24,081 nucleotides of DNA, taken from positions 1-24,081 of the IMG/VR virus record IMGVR_UViG_3300047994_000236; one strand, written 5' to 3'. Each line of letters begins with the position of its first letter. Within the stretch, counting starts at the first letter, position 1. Positions 14,789 to 21,563 of this stretch are shown one piece after another. The notes under the pieces are model-generated. The model saw nothing but the letters and a program-made list of their open reading frames with translations, was not told the origin of the DNA and ran no database searches. Origin of the DNA: a virus. The translations under genes and the position numbers were made by a program.

Positions 14789-15676
14789 TTATTTATCATT
14801 TATAGGAAAATAGCGGCTTATTTCATCTGGATAATAAAAATTTCTTCCGGATGGCCAATCGTAAAAATTAGACGCCATTCGTCTATATATTTTTTCTTTT
14901 TCAACTAATCCACAGTATCTATTAACTGCCATAAGTATTGTTTCAAGACTGAATAAATCTTTTGCGCTAGCCTCTTCATTTTCAAATAATAATTCAGCAA
15001 TGGTGTCTGGGTCAAAATACGGACCAATAAGAATTGTTTCTTGCTGTTTTTTTAACCAATCACCGGAACGTGAGTCCTTAATACTACTTCTCATTACCTT
15101 TTTGAATCCGGCCGATCCAAAAATCCAACGAATAATTTGAATTGGTCGATTTTGCAGATCTCTTTCGGATGATTCTAATACACCCACTATTGCAGAAATA
15201 GCAGCAATTGCTAAATTTCTATGAGCACCTTTATATGCAGACTGATCACCGGGACTAAAATGATAAAATTTTTCCCAATCGGAATCGCCAAAATTAAAGT
15301 CTATTTGCACATATCCAGTTCTCGGTTGTGGATCAGTGCATTCGGCTGAATAGAATTGCTCGGGAATAGGATACTTCAAATGAAGCATATTTCCATTTCT
15401 TGCAATATTTTCTTTAGGAAAAATCTCTTCGAGTTTTTCTCTAAATGAAATTACACCATAATCCCACCATTTATTATCTATAACAAGATCGATATCGCCT
15501 GAAAAATCTCTTTTACCTGTTGACCCTATAATATAATTGTTTAAATCGAAGGGAAGTTTAAGATCGTTGGACAACTGAGAAAGCGTAGGCTTTATTTCAT
15601 AACGACTTATGGTTCCACATCCGGGTACTGCTGCGCCCCCTTGATTTTCGGGGGTAATAATATAATTTAGTTTCAT
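14789..15676 (-). CDS. Pol-beta-type nucleotidyltransferase-like protein (295 aa)
   Basis: Around residues 49-67 the sequence NYIIGSTGKRDFSGDIDLVI matches the minimal nucleotidyltransferase signature: a GS helix start, then DxD on the next strand (Asp61, Asp63). A third acidic position is offered by YVQIDFNFGD (Asp near 125). These three carboxylates bind the metals that position an incoming NTP. The C-terminal half is helical, with SAGFKKVMRSSIKDSRSGDW and a Trp/Tyr-rich end. Substrate unknown: the family includes poly(A) and CCA enzymes, antibiotic- and tRNA-modifying enzymes and toxins. It follows the ligase-like gene after 82 nt with its own candidate promoter, so a shared nucleic-acid end-modification role is possible. 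Confidence 0.78.
   Translation of the reverse strand: MKLNYIITPENQGGAAVPGCGTISRYEIKPTLSQLSNDLKLPFDLNNYIIGSTGKRDFSGDIDLVIDNKWWDYGVISFREKLEEIFPKENIARNGNMLHLKYPIPEQFYSAECTDPQPRTGYVQIDFNFGDSDWEKFYHFSPGDQSAYKGAHRNLAIAAISAIVGVLESSERDLQNRPIQIIRWIFGSAGFKKVMRSSIKDSRSGDWLKKQQETILIGPYFDPDTIAELLFENEEASAKDLFSLETILMAVNRYCGLVEKEKIYRRMASNFYDWPSGRNFYYPDEISRYFPINDK
14790..14797 (-). promoter_or_regulatory. T4-type late promoter
   Basis: GATAAATA on the minus strand, overlapping the last codons of the nucleotidyltransferase gene and 46 nt before the 198-aa gene. Confidence 0.6.
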
Positions 15677-15737
15677 TAATCTATAAGATCAGTTAAATCG
15701 ATATTTGAGATAAAATTATTATAGTGTTTACTAATTT

Positions 15738-15767
15738 ATTTTACTATCTTAAATACTCTTATGTCAA
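15738..15767 (-). promoter_or_regulatory. Candidate sigma70-like promoter
   Basis: Perfect TTGACA (15762-15767), overlapping the end of the ligase-like gene, with TAAAAT (15738-15743) 18 nt downstream on the minus strand. A TATAAT at 15718-15723 is an alternative -10 box but has no good -35 box. Confidence 0.4.
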
Positions 15768-17198
15768 CTCGGTCAGTTGTTTTCCAACTAATATAAAAAT
15801 TAAATCATTTACCGATTTTGAATTATTGATAGTCGATTTATAGCTCGAGATTTGCTCAAATATCGAGGCAAAGACTTCTCGTGTTCTTTGGTCTATCGGT
15901 GTGCCATCGTATCTACAAACAAGAGGTGATCTGATTTGTCCCTCAAATACAACAACTTTCCTTTTGGTTTTTTCTTTTTCATATTTATAAAAATTTTCTA
16001 AAAGTTCTTTTTCTTTTGTTTCAAGTAAAGAAATCCAATAATCTTTTACATTAGAAAAATTTACAGATTTTGATAAATTATAAATTCTTTCTTCTGTAAG
16101 TGTTCCTATTTTTCTTAAATAGTTTTTTGCCTGCAATGTTCCAAGATCAGGATGACCAAGTGCCGTTGCCATTGCTACTCTTAGTTTACCGACAAAACTT
16201 GGATTATTTTCTACACTTTTTGCATTTTCTATTAGGTTATTTCTAACTTCCCATGCAAATTCTCTAATTATGCCAAAAGTAGATTTATCAACAAGTTTTA
16301 CTACCTTACCTGAATCTCTGTGTTTTAGTACTACCCCTTCTATCCATCCGCCGGCATTAACTTCTGGACCAAAATAACTTCCTCGATTTCTAACAATATG
16401 ATCTAACAGTATTTCTTTAATTTCCAAAATAAAACCATTATGAATAATATTATTAATTTCAGTTTTCTTTTCTTTAATAAGATCTTTATATATTTTCCAT
16501 TCAGGTACTGCACACCAAGTAGGTCTTTTATTTAAAGGAATAGATTCTATATCTTTATTTGAGAGATTATTTATTCCTGAGGCAGATTCGAGAAATACTT
16601 GCATTTGACGAAGAGGAATAACAACTTTTTTCTGAATCATATTTGTGTCAACTGGAAGTTTTGGAACTCTTGCAAACTCCCAGTTATTTGTTTCTTCTAC
16701 AAGTATTATCGATTTACCATCTTCTGTGTATGGCGACTCGAGACAGATAGGAAGAGATAAACCACTAAGCTTCTGCTGTAGGCGATCTATATTCGCATTG
16801 CCGGCAGTGGTTCGCAGGAAGATTAGATAGTTTGTATCCGCCGAATATGGTACTACATTTGGAAGTTCTCCAAATAACACCTCGGCCTCGACCTGGTCAC
16901 CCGGTGCCATACCGGCTGCCAATAATGTTGGTAATACTTTTTCAAGAAGTCTGTGTGCTGAACGCATATAGGTTGTTGAAAATTTAATATCATACCTATC
17001 TGCTTCGTAAATTCGCGTGCCGCCTTTAGTTTCACGAGATGTATAAAAACCTTTCTCGTCTAACCCGAAGAGTATCTGTGCTCCATCGACTTTTTCAGTA
17101 ATTTCGTATTCATGTAGTTTTCTAATTACATGTATAAATTCGCTAAGAGGCAAATCTTCTAAATGTGTTATACTACTAGATACTTCATTTACATTCAT
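15759..17198 (-). CDS. Ligase-like covalent nucleotidyltransferase (479 aa)
   Basis: Carries the ordered motifs of the ATP-dependent DNA/RNA ligase superfamily. Motif I is TEKVDGAQ, with Lys36 as the likely AMP-accepting lysine; a basic patch SRETKGG at 54 could be motif Ia; motif III-like QVEAEVLFGE is at 102-111; motif IV is WIEGVVLK with Glu287 and Lys292; motif V is VVKLVD with Lys301. About 170 residues between III and IV are more than in T4 Rnl1 or Rnl2, implying an insertion domain. The C-terminal 170 residues are helical and not an OB-fold by eye. It probably seals or caps nucleic acid ends, but the substrate is not readable. The start overlaps the upstream stop as ATGA. Confidence 0.82.
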   Translation of the reverse strand: MNVNEVSSSITHLEDLPLSEFIHVIRKLHEYEITEKVDGAQILFGLDEKGFYTSRETKGGTRIYEADRYDIKFSTTYMRSAHRLLEKVLPTLLAAGMAPGDQVEAEVLFGELPNVVPYSADTNYLIFLRTTAGNANIDRLQQKLSGLSLPICLESPYTEDGKSIILVEETNNWEFARVPKLPVDTNMIQKKVVIPLRQMQVFLESASGINNLSNKDIESIPLNKRPTWCAVPEWKIYKDLIKEKKTEINNIIHNGFILEIKEILLDHIVRNRGSYFGPEVNAGGWIEGVVLKHRDSGKVVKLVDKSTFGIIREFAWEVRNNLIENAKSVENNPSFVGKLRVAMATALGHPDLGTLQAKNYLRKIGTLTEERIYNLSKSVNFSNVKDYWISLLETKEKELLENFYKYEKEKTKRKVVVFEGQIRSPLVCRYDGTPIDQRTREVFASIFEQISSYKSTINNSKSVNDLIFILVGKQLTELT

Positions 17199-17728
17199 TT
17201 TTTTATGCGGCCGAGTTGTGTTTGTTCCAAATGTTTAATAAGTTCAAATCTGTCTGATCTTTCTTCTTGCACAATATGCATAAAGACGCGTTTAATGTCT
17301 TCGTACATCATTTTACTTTCCGATATACCAAGTTCCTTACCAAATTCTTCTTGCATAAATGTTTTTATTTCGTCTGATAGTCCATTTTTTCTTATGTAAT
17401 CGGCAATCTTTTTTATAGCAGGACTAGATACGGGTTCTTCTGCTTTTCCAGTTTTTTTATCTTGTCCAAATACTTTTGAAAATACTTTATTAATTTCTTT
17501 ATCATTAAAGCCGAACTTTTTAGATAATAACTTACTTATGTCGCGTGTGTCATCCGGACGGCCTTGCGAGAGCCATTCTTGCATGATATCATTTACATCA
17601 ATTTTATCTTTTTTTAAGCCTTTAAATAAACGTGCAACACCGGTAGGATTATTACGAAAATCGGCAGCCGATTTAAATATTGCTTTTGTATCTACTGGAT
17701 TTAATAGTGCTTCTTTAATTTTATTCAT
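17195..17728 (-). CDS. Helical phage protein of unknown function (177 aa)
   Basis: Mostly alpha-helical and Lys-rich. Two similar helical modules can be seen. The first, near 48-88, is IMQEWLSQGRPDDTRDISKL followed by GFNDKEINKVFSKVFG. The second, near 105-160, has IADYIRKNG, LGISESKMMYEDIKRVF. The first resembles the N-terminal module of the 223-aa neighbour. Function is not recognised. It lies between that neighbour (8-nt overlap) and the ligase-like gene (4-nt overlap) in a late operon, so translation is tightly coupled. Confidence 0.75.
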   Translation of the reverse strand: MNKIKEALLNPVDTKAIFKSAADFRNNPTGVARLFKGLKKDKIDVNDIMQEWLSQGRPDDTRDISKLLSKKFGFNDKEINKVFSKVFGQDKKTGKAEEPVSSPAIKKIADYIRKNGLSDEIKTFMQEEFGKELGISESKMMYEDIKRVFMHIVQEERSDRFELIKHLEQTQLGRIKK

Positions 17729-18392
17729 TTAATTCTCGCCATAATGACATACGCTGAGACGGGATCATTGTATCTCTTATAATTCTTTTGAGTTTACGAA
17801 GGTCTTCTTCTTTCTTCCCAGGATCGGGCTGTGCTACCGGTTGTCCTGCAGCAGTGCTTGCTGAAGATTGTGCATTTCTTTGTCCCCTTTTATTTCCGGA
17901 TGTTGATTGAGGCGATGCAGAATTAGCACCGGGTTGTTGAGAAGATAAGATATTAAAAATAGATTCTACATCTTTTTCATCTAAAGGTGTCGGCTGTGTA
18001 TCCTTAATATTTTCACTTATTGTTTTATCGGGAATTTCTTCAGCATCGTTATTATTATATTTCTTTGCAGGTTTTTGTTGTGCTGAATTAGTGGAAGGAA
18101 GCTGCTTAGTATTAGACGACGTTTTAGACGAATTATCTACTGATGGATTATTTGTTAGTTTGGATGGTGATTTATTTACTGATTGCCTGGAGAAGACCAT
18201 CTGAATAGCATTACTAATTTCATCTTGTGAATAATTAGTGTTTAATTCTAAAAATCTACTAACATCATCAGTAGTAACTTCTCTTCTATAATCCAATCGA
18301 CCTGTTTGTGGATCTGATTTTAATCCAACAATTTGGTTATTTTTTAAATATTGGATCCATTGCTTAACAAGTTGTGGATTATTGTCCGCCAT
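17721..18392 (-). CDS. Phage protein with helical ends and Ser/Asn/Gln-rich linker (223 aa)
   Basis: Residues 1-70 are a helical module: LVKQWIQYLKNN, then VTTDDVSRFLEL and YSQDEISNAIQMVFSRQ, similar in pattern to part of the 177-aa neighbour. Residues 72-190 are low complexity with Ser, Asn, Gln, Pro and Thr, probably disordered. The last 30 residues are a basic helix, KKEEDLRKLKRIIRDTMIPS. Such two-ended proteins often tether partners, but no role is known. It overlaps both neighbours (14 nt and 8 nt). Confidence 0.75.
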   Translation of the reverse strand: MADNNPQLVKQWIQYLKNNQIVGLKSDPQTGRLDYRREVTTDDVSRFLELNTNYSQDEISNAIQMVFSRQSVNKSPSKLTNNPSVDNSSKTSSNTKQLPSTNSAQQKPAKKYNNNDAEEIPDKTISENIKDTQPTPLDEKDVESIFNILSSQQPGANSASPQSTSGNKRGQRNAQSSASTAAGQPVAQPDPGKKEEDLRKLKRIIRDTMIPSQRMSLWRELNE

Positions 18393-18666
18393 TTAGATCT
18401 TCATCCTCTTCGCTACCAGTTTTTATGCGTCTTACCATTCTAGTAAAACGATTAGGATCCGAACCACGAATACTTGAAACAAAACGTTTCTTTAAAGCTT
18501 CTGCTTCCTCGGTTGTGAAATTTTCGTCAATTGACTCTAATAAATTTATGGCAGAGACTATAATGTGCTGAGCTCTCGCTTCGATTAGTTCTTCTTTGCT
18601 CTTTTGAGGAACATAGGAACTAATCTCCTCGAGTATTGATCTACTTCTACGGTTTATGGATGGCAA
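18379..18666 (-). CDS. Small basic helical phage protein (95 aa)
   Basis: Begins MPSINRRSRSILEEISSYVP, then RAQHIIVSAINLLESIDENF, and ends with an acidic tail. It is entirely helical by pattern with no recognisable domain. The Arg-rich start and the motif RxQHxIxSAINLL look conserved in T4-like marine phages, without known function. It is the first gene of a five-gene late unit leading to the ligase-like and nucleotidyltransferase genes, and has a GATAAATA box 25 nt upstream. Confidence 0.78.
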   Translation of the reverse strand: MPSINRRSRSILEEISSYVPQKSKEELIEARAQHIIVSAINLLESIDENFTTEEAEALKKRFVSSIRGSDPNRFTRMVRRIKTGSEEDEDLNGGQ

Positions 18667-18691
18667 AATACGGTCTCCAAATGCTTTTAAC

Positions 18692-18699
18692 TATTTATC
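18692..18699 (-). promoter_or_regulatory. T4-type late promoter
   Basis: GATAAATA on the minus strand, 25 nt before the 95-aa gene, at the edge of the long non-coding gap. Confidence 0.72.
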
Positions 18700-18796
18700 T
18701 GTCGAGCGTAAAACCATACGATCTTTATTAGTATGGATGTAAGCGATTTGAGGCTAATACACCATCACTGTTTATATTGACTCATCATTCATATAA

Positions 18797-18824
18797 ACAT
18801 ATTCAAAGACATATTCAAAGACAT
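18797..18824. repeat. 12-bp tandem repeat, 2.3 copies
   Basis: The unit acatattcaaag occurs at 18797-18808 and 18809-18820 without mismatch, followed by a partial acat. It lies directly beside a hairpin at 18823-18840. Confidence 0.85.
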
Positions 18825-18840
18825 AGCATTGGGTTGCTAT
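18823..18840. repeat. Inverted repeat (hairpin)
   Basis: ATAGCA and TGCTAT flank a six-base loop TTGGGT. This could be the left-end hairpin of a decayed IS200/IS605-type element, or an isolated chance palindrome. Confidence 0.6.
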
Positions 18841-18920
18841 AGATGAAAATATGGGGATATTTGGCTCTGTGATGTATAGCAAACCCTTACATTAATACAA
18901 CCATCATATCGGCATCGAAA

Positions 18921-18944
18921 GAAGTAGAAGTAGAAGTAGAAGTA
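18921..18944. repeat. Hexanucleotide tandem repeat GAAGTA x4
   Basis: Four perfect copies of GAAGTA in a row. It is a simple-sequence tract of the kind that changes length by slippage. Confidence 0.95.
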
Positions 18945-18960
18945 AAAATATTGATTTGAG

Positions 18961-19125
18961 ATGAAGACATTCAGTAATGAAAGAACTTGTAGGGCAGGAA
19001 TTGCCCGAACAAGTAAAAATAACGCCTGTGGAGATACGAAACTACTTGTTGATGAGAGGCATATGTCTCGAGTTGATGAGGTATCGATAAAACAGGAAGC
19101 TACTGGATCTCTAGTCCAGTGGTAG
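18961..19125 (+). pseudogene. Possible remnant of a TnpB C-terminal tail (54 codons)
   Basis: An open frame from ATG to TAG on the strand opposite to the phage genes, preceded by an in-frame TGA and without a ribosome site. The translation includes CRAGIARTSKNNACGD and ends VDEVSIKQEATGSLVQW. The pieces NACGD and SxKQEA are, from memory of the family, common in the variable tails of TnpB proteins that follow the zinc-ribbon and RuvC III region. A second plus frame over the same bases reads KELVGQELPEQVKITPVEIR, also tail-like, so the frame may be shifted within the relic. No catalytic residue remains. A chance open frame is a real alternative. Confidence 0.33.
18985..19120 (+). ncRNA. Candidate structured RNA segment (several nested hairpins)
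   Basis: Hairpin 1: ACTTGT (18985-18990) pairs with ACAAGT (19009-19014), enclosing GGGCA/TGCCC (18992-18996 with 19002-19006) around a five-base loop. Nested helices: CCTGT (19025-19029) with ACAGG (19092-19096), inside it GATAC (19033-19037) with GTATC (19081-19085), then GAGA/TCTC around CATATG. Hairpin 2: ACTGGA with TCCAGT (19102-19120). Pairing is exact at each stem. Two GTTGATGAG copies (19048, 19072) lie in the middle. Whether it is transcribed, and from which strand, is not shown; the plus strand fits an omega-RNA reading. Confidence 0.35.
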
Positions 19126-19146
19126 TTCACCAGCTAATAAGATATT

Positions 19147-20487
19147 TTACCGTTTCTTTAAGAATGCTCTAAGAGTACTCATTCCAGCAAGAGGATTTTC
19201 TTCGGATTCTCTTGCTGTAATTTTAGTTATTTCACCTGATTCTGCATCTAATTTTTCTCCCGATTTAATGATACTTTTTTTCTTCAGTTGATCATATATG
19301 TTCTTTGAAGTTGCTGTTACTGCATTATCGTCGTCTTCATCGAGATCATAAATTCTTAAACTTTTATTATTAAATGATAAATCTACCTTCGAACCAACAC
19401 CAGAACTAGAGCGTGTCTTAATAAATTGAATTTGATATCTTCCGCTTTCCTTCATTGCTGCACTAGTAAAAATACCAATTACATTATCTGCTGTATTTAC
19501 TTTAGAAATGCCGCCAGCAATGTGGCTAGGATCATATTCAATTTCTTCATACGATCCTCGGTTCAATTGAGATGCTGAAACTGTAACAGTATCAAGTTCT
19601 ATTGCAAGATTTCTTAATTCTTCAGTTACATATTTGTCCTTAATGAATAAATTTTCTGCAGAAATCTTTTTAGACATCGGCATCATTAAGTCTAAATAGT
19701 CAACAAGAATTGCATCAACTTTTATCTTTGCATGTATTTCATATTCTTTAATGTATGCACGAATATCATTAGATGTGCATCCATTTGGAAGTTGCTTAAT
19801 TCGTAATGTTCCCTTACTTTTCTGTTGTGAAGAACGAACTTTTATGTGAACATCATCGATATTTCTCATTACCTCTCGAGTTTCATATCCGGTGTGCATT
19901 GCATCTATACGCATAGCACAAAGTTTTTCACTTAATTCAAGCGAAAGATAAACTACGTTTAATCCAGCTTGAGCCCAATTGACTGCGAGATTTTGAAGGA
20001 AAAGTGATTTGCCCGCACCGCTATTATGGGATGAGATTCCATTTGTATAATACCTATGATTTTCAGAATCAATAACAAGATCAAATACTAAATCCTTAGC
20101 GCCCGTGTTTATTACGTTCTTTACTATTTTTTGCCCATTTTTTGTTTTCAATGCATACCCGGGGCTGAGATTTATAGGAGCTATCCACCCACCGTGCATA
20201 TTTTCAAAGCAATGCAATCCCGATGAATGCACATGTGTATCATCTACAAAAGTTGTTTTATAAATATCGTAGGATCCTTTACTAATAAGCCCTGTAACAG
20301 ATACTAAACCATCGACTGAATCTACAAACCACTTATCTTCCGTAGAATGAAGATCAAGAACTTTATACTCCTGTGGTTGCATATCTTGGTAGAGTTTTTC
20401 AAAAAGTTTTATGTCTTTTTCTTTATAAAACAATAGTTTATCTAGGGAATAGAACTGCGAGAGATATTTTATTTTTTCACATATCAT
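19147..20487 (-). CDS. Replicative DNA helicase (gp41/DnaB-type), C-terminal part preceded by C-intein
   Basis: Residues 1-155 are the C-terminal part of a split intein and 156-446 the helicase extein. Intein features: block B-like DDTHVHSSG with a THVH (TxxH) pattern, block F-like DLVFDLVIDSENHRYYTNG, and block G ISSHN with His154 and terminal Asn155. Ser156 is the +1 nucleophile. The extein opens with SGAGKS, the second half of the Walker A motif, then Walker B-like VDAILVDYLDLM, the sensor-like VSASQLNRGS, a loop AGGISKVNTADNV and an arginine-containing FIKTRSSSGVG. Joined to the N-part it gives a 480-residue helicase, close to T4 gp41. The start overlaps the endonuclease stop as ATGA. Confidence 0.93.
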   Translation of the reverse strand: MICEKIKYLSQFYSLDKLLFYKEKDIKLFEKLYQDMQPQEYKVLDLHSTEDKWFVDSVDGLVSVTGLISKGSYDIYKTTFVDDTHVHSSGLHCFENMHGGWIAPINLSPGYALKTKNGQKIVKNVINTGAKDLVFDLVIDSENHRYYTNGISSHNSGAGKSLFLQNLAVNWAQAGLNVVYLSLELSEKLCAMRIDAMHTGYETREVMRNIDDVHIKVRSSQQKSKGTLRIKQLPNGCTSNDIRAYIKEYEIHAKIKVDAILVDYLDLMMPMSKKISAENLFIKDKYVTEELRNLAIELDTVTVSASQLNRGSYEEIEYDPSHIAGGISKVNTADNVIGIFTSAAMKESGRYQIQFIKTRSSSGVGSKVDLSFNNKSLRIYDLDEDDDNAVTATSKNIYDQLKKKSIIKSGEKLDAESGEITKITARESEENPLAGMSTLRAFLKKR

Positions 20488-21563
20488 TTTATCTTCAAAT
20501 CCTTATTTTTTAGATCTCTATTCCAGAATACATAATATTTACAATCAGGATATTTTCTCAGAATGTGATTGCGTTTTATCATATCATTATCATAGCTCAT
20601 GCCATATGTTCCTAAATGAGGTAGTTTCTTACCATCGACCTCGACTACACAATTCCTTATCTGTTCATCATAATCTGAAAAGTTTATATGGCCGGGGCCG
20701 TGAAATTCCATTATTGCCGTAAGTTGGGCATGATTCCTGTCCGAAAATATTGCCAAATCATATCTCCTAAATCCTATCTCATCAATCCATTGATAGAACT
20801 GATTTTTTGGAGCACCGAACTTACATAATTCTTCATCAATATTATTTTGTTCCAGGAACAATCTAATGGCTTGCATTTCTTGTCCATTTTCATTATAAAT
20901 CTGTGGAATAGTCTTGAGGTAATGAGCCTTAATTTCCTCAAATGATTTATTTTTCCATGTAGCTTTTCTTTTATTACAGGAATATGTGTATTTCTTTGCA
21001 CCTTCCACTAAACCATATTTTTCTATATAAAATGCTAAATCTCTCTTTTGATTATCTGAAACTAGTTCATCTGCCGTACTATCTGTGTATCCTTTTTCTA
21101 TCCAATATTCTTTACATCTAATACTATGCTTCCTATGATCTCTGTTTTTAGAAGACCTGTGTGACATTATTTGCTGATGCTCAGATACTTTTCTAATACT
21201 TTCTTCTTCAGAATATCCCTTGCAAATCCAATATTCTTTACAGTTTGGCCGACCCTTCCGTGTAGATTTGGTGTGTGCATTCCATTTTTCTTTCCCCAGT
21301 ATTTCTCCGTATAAAATACAAAAATAGTCTACGGACATTCTATTATGCACCAGCAACTCTTTTTCGCGGCCGATGAAATTGACAATACCCTGGTCAATAA
21401 AATGCGCCAATCGTGTATATTTGTCCTGCGATCTTCTGTATCCATACAGATCAAAGTACGTTTCGAGATTATTTTTTTGTAATTCGGATAGCTTATAATC
21501 TTTCGATAGTATATTCTGTACGATTTTTATACCTAAAAACTTCTCAACATTTGTCTTCTTCAT
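20484..21563 (-). CDS. Vsr-like homing endonuclease gene nested between split-intein halves (359 aa)
   Basis: Sits exactly between the two helicase fragments, overlapping the first by 20 nt and the second by 4 nt. The DNA-binding part carries two copies of a CKEYWIxKGY motif (108-117 and 150-159), each near a YGxxxG segment (85 and 183), as in phage homing nucleases. The C-terminal domain has YDLAIF (Asp269), IMEFHGPGH (Glu286, His288), a later DNDMIKRNHIL and a strand YYVFWNRD. This D-E-x-H layout fits the Vsr/PD-(D/E)XK-like homing family reported in fractured genes of environmental phages; the assignment to that family is by pattern. Likely role: cut helicase genes lacking the intein and spread the cassette by repair. 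Confidence 0.85.
   Translation of the reverse strand: MKKTNVEKFLGIKIVQNILSKDYKLSELQKNNLETYFDLYGYRRSQDKYTRLAHFIDQGIVNFIGREKELLVHNRMSVDYFCILYGEILGKEKWNAHTKSTRKGRPNCKEYWICKGYSEEESIRKVSEHQQIMSHRSSKNRDHRKHSIRCKEYWIEKGYTDSTADELVSDNQKRDLAFYIEKYGLVEGAKKYTYSCNKRKATWKNKSFEEIKAHYLKTIPQIYNENGQEMQAIRLFLEQNNIDEELCKFGAPKNQFYQWIDEIGFRRYDLAIFSDRNHAQLTAIMEFHGPGHINFSDYDEQIRNCVVEVDGKKLPHLGTYGMSYDNDMIKRNHILRKYPDCKYYVFWNRDLKNKDLKIK

Larger units (their letters stand above)
18823..19132 (+). mobile_element. Possible decayed IS200/IS605-type element
   Basis: Proposed from three sights. There is a hairpin at the left (18823-18840), a short plus-strand frame that reads like a TnpB C-terminal tail (18961-19125), and adjoining hairpins at the right (ACTGGA/TCCAGT at 19102-19120 and TGGT/ACCA at 19120-19132). 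IS200/IS605 elements have subterminal hairpins at both ends and a tnpB whose 3' end overlaps the right end, where the omega RNA is made. No transposase and no nuclease domain remain. The orientation is opposite to every phage gene. Boundaries are guesses. Confidence 0.3.
18667..19146. other. 480-nt gap without a confident phage gene
   Basis: The only long gap in the window. It holds a late promoter at its left end, two kinds of tandem repeat, at least four inverted repeats and a plus-strand open frame of 54 codons. G+C in 18985-19125 is visibly higher than in neighbouring genes. No complete tRNA was found. The minus-strand frame at 18837-19130 is judged spurious. Confidence 0.8.

Noticed and set aside
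19038-19090. Hammerhead-like words (CGAAAC and TTGATGAG)
   Set aside because: The core order and the required CUGAUGA / GAAA around a stem II are not present; only loose resemblance.
18837-19130. Minus-strand open frame of 97 codons in the gap
   Set aside because: It lacks a ribosome site, contains a repeated Phe-Tyr tract that is only the GAAGTA repeat read backwards, is Ser/Leu-rich like an antisense frame, and overlaps the hairpins.
19101-19146. tRNA-like stretch TAGTCCAGTGGTAG followed by TTCACCAGC
   Set aside because: It resembles the start of a tRNA, but the D-stem does not pair, no anticodon arm or T-arm follows, and the helicase stop codon lies directly after it.
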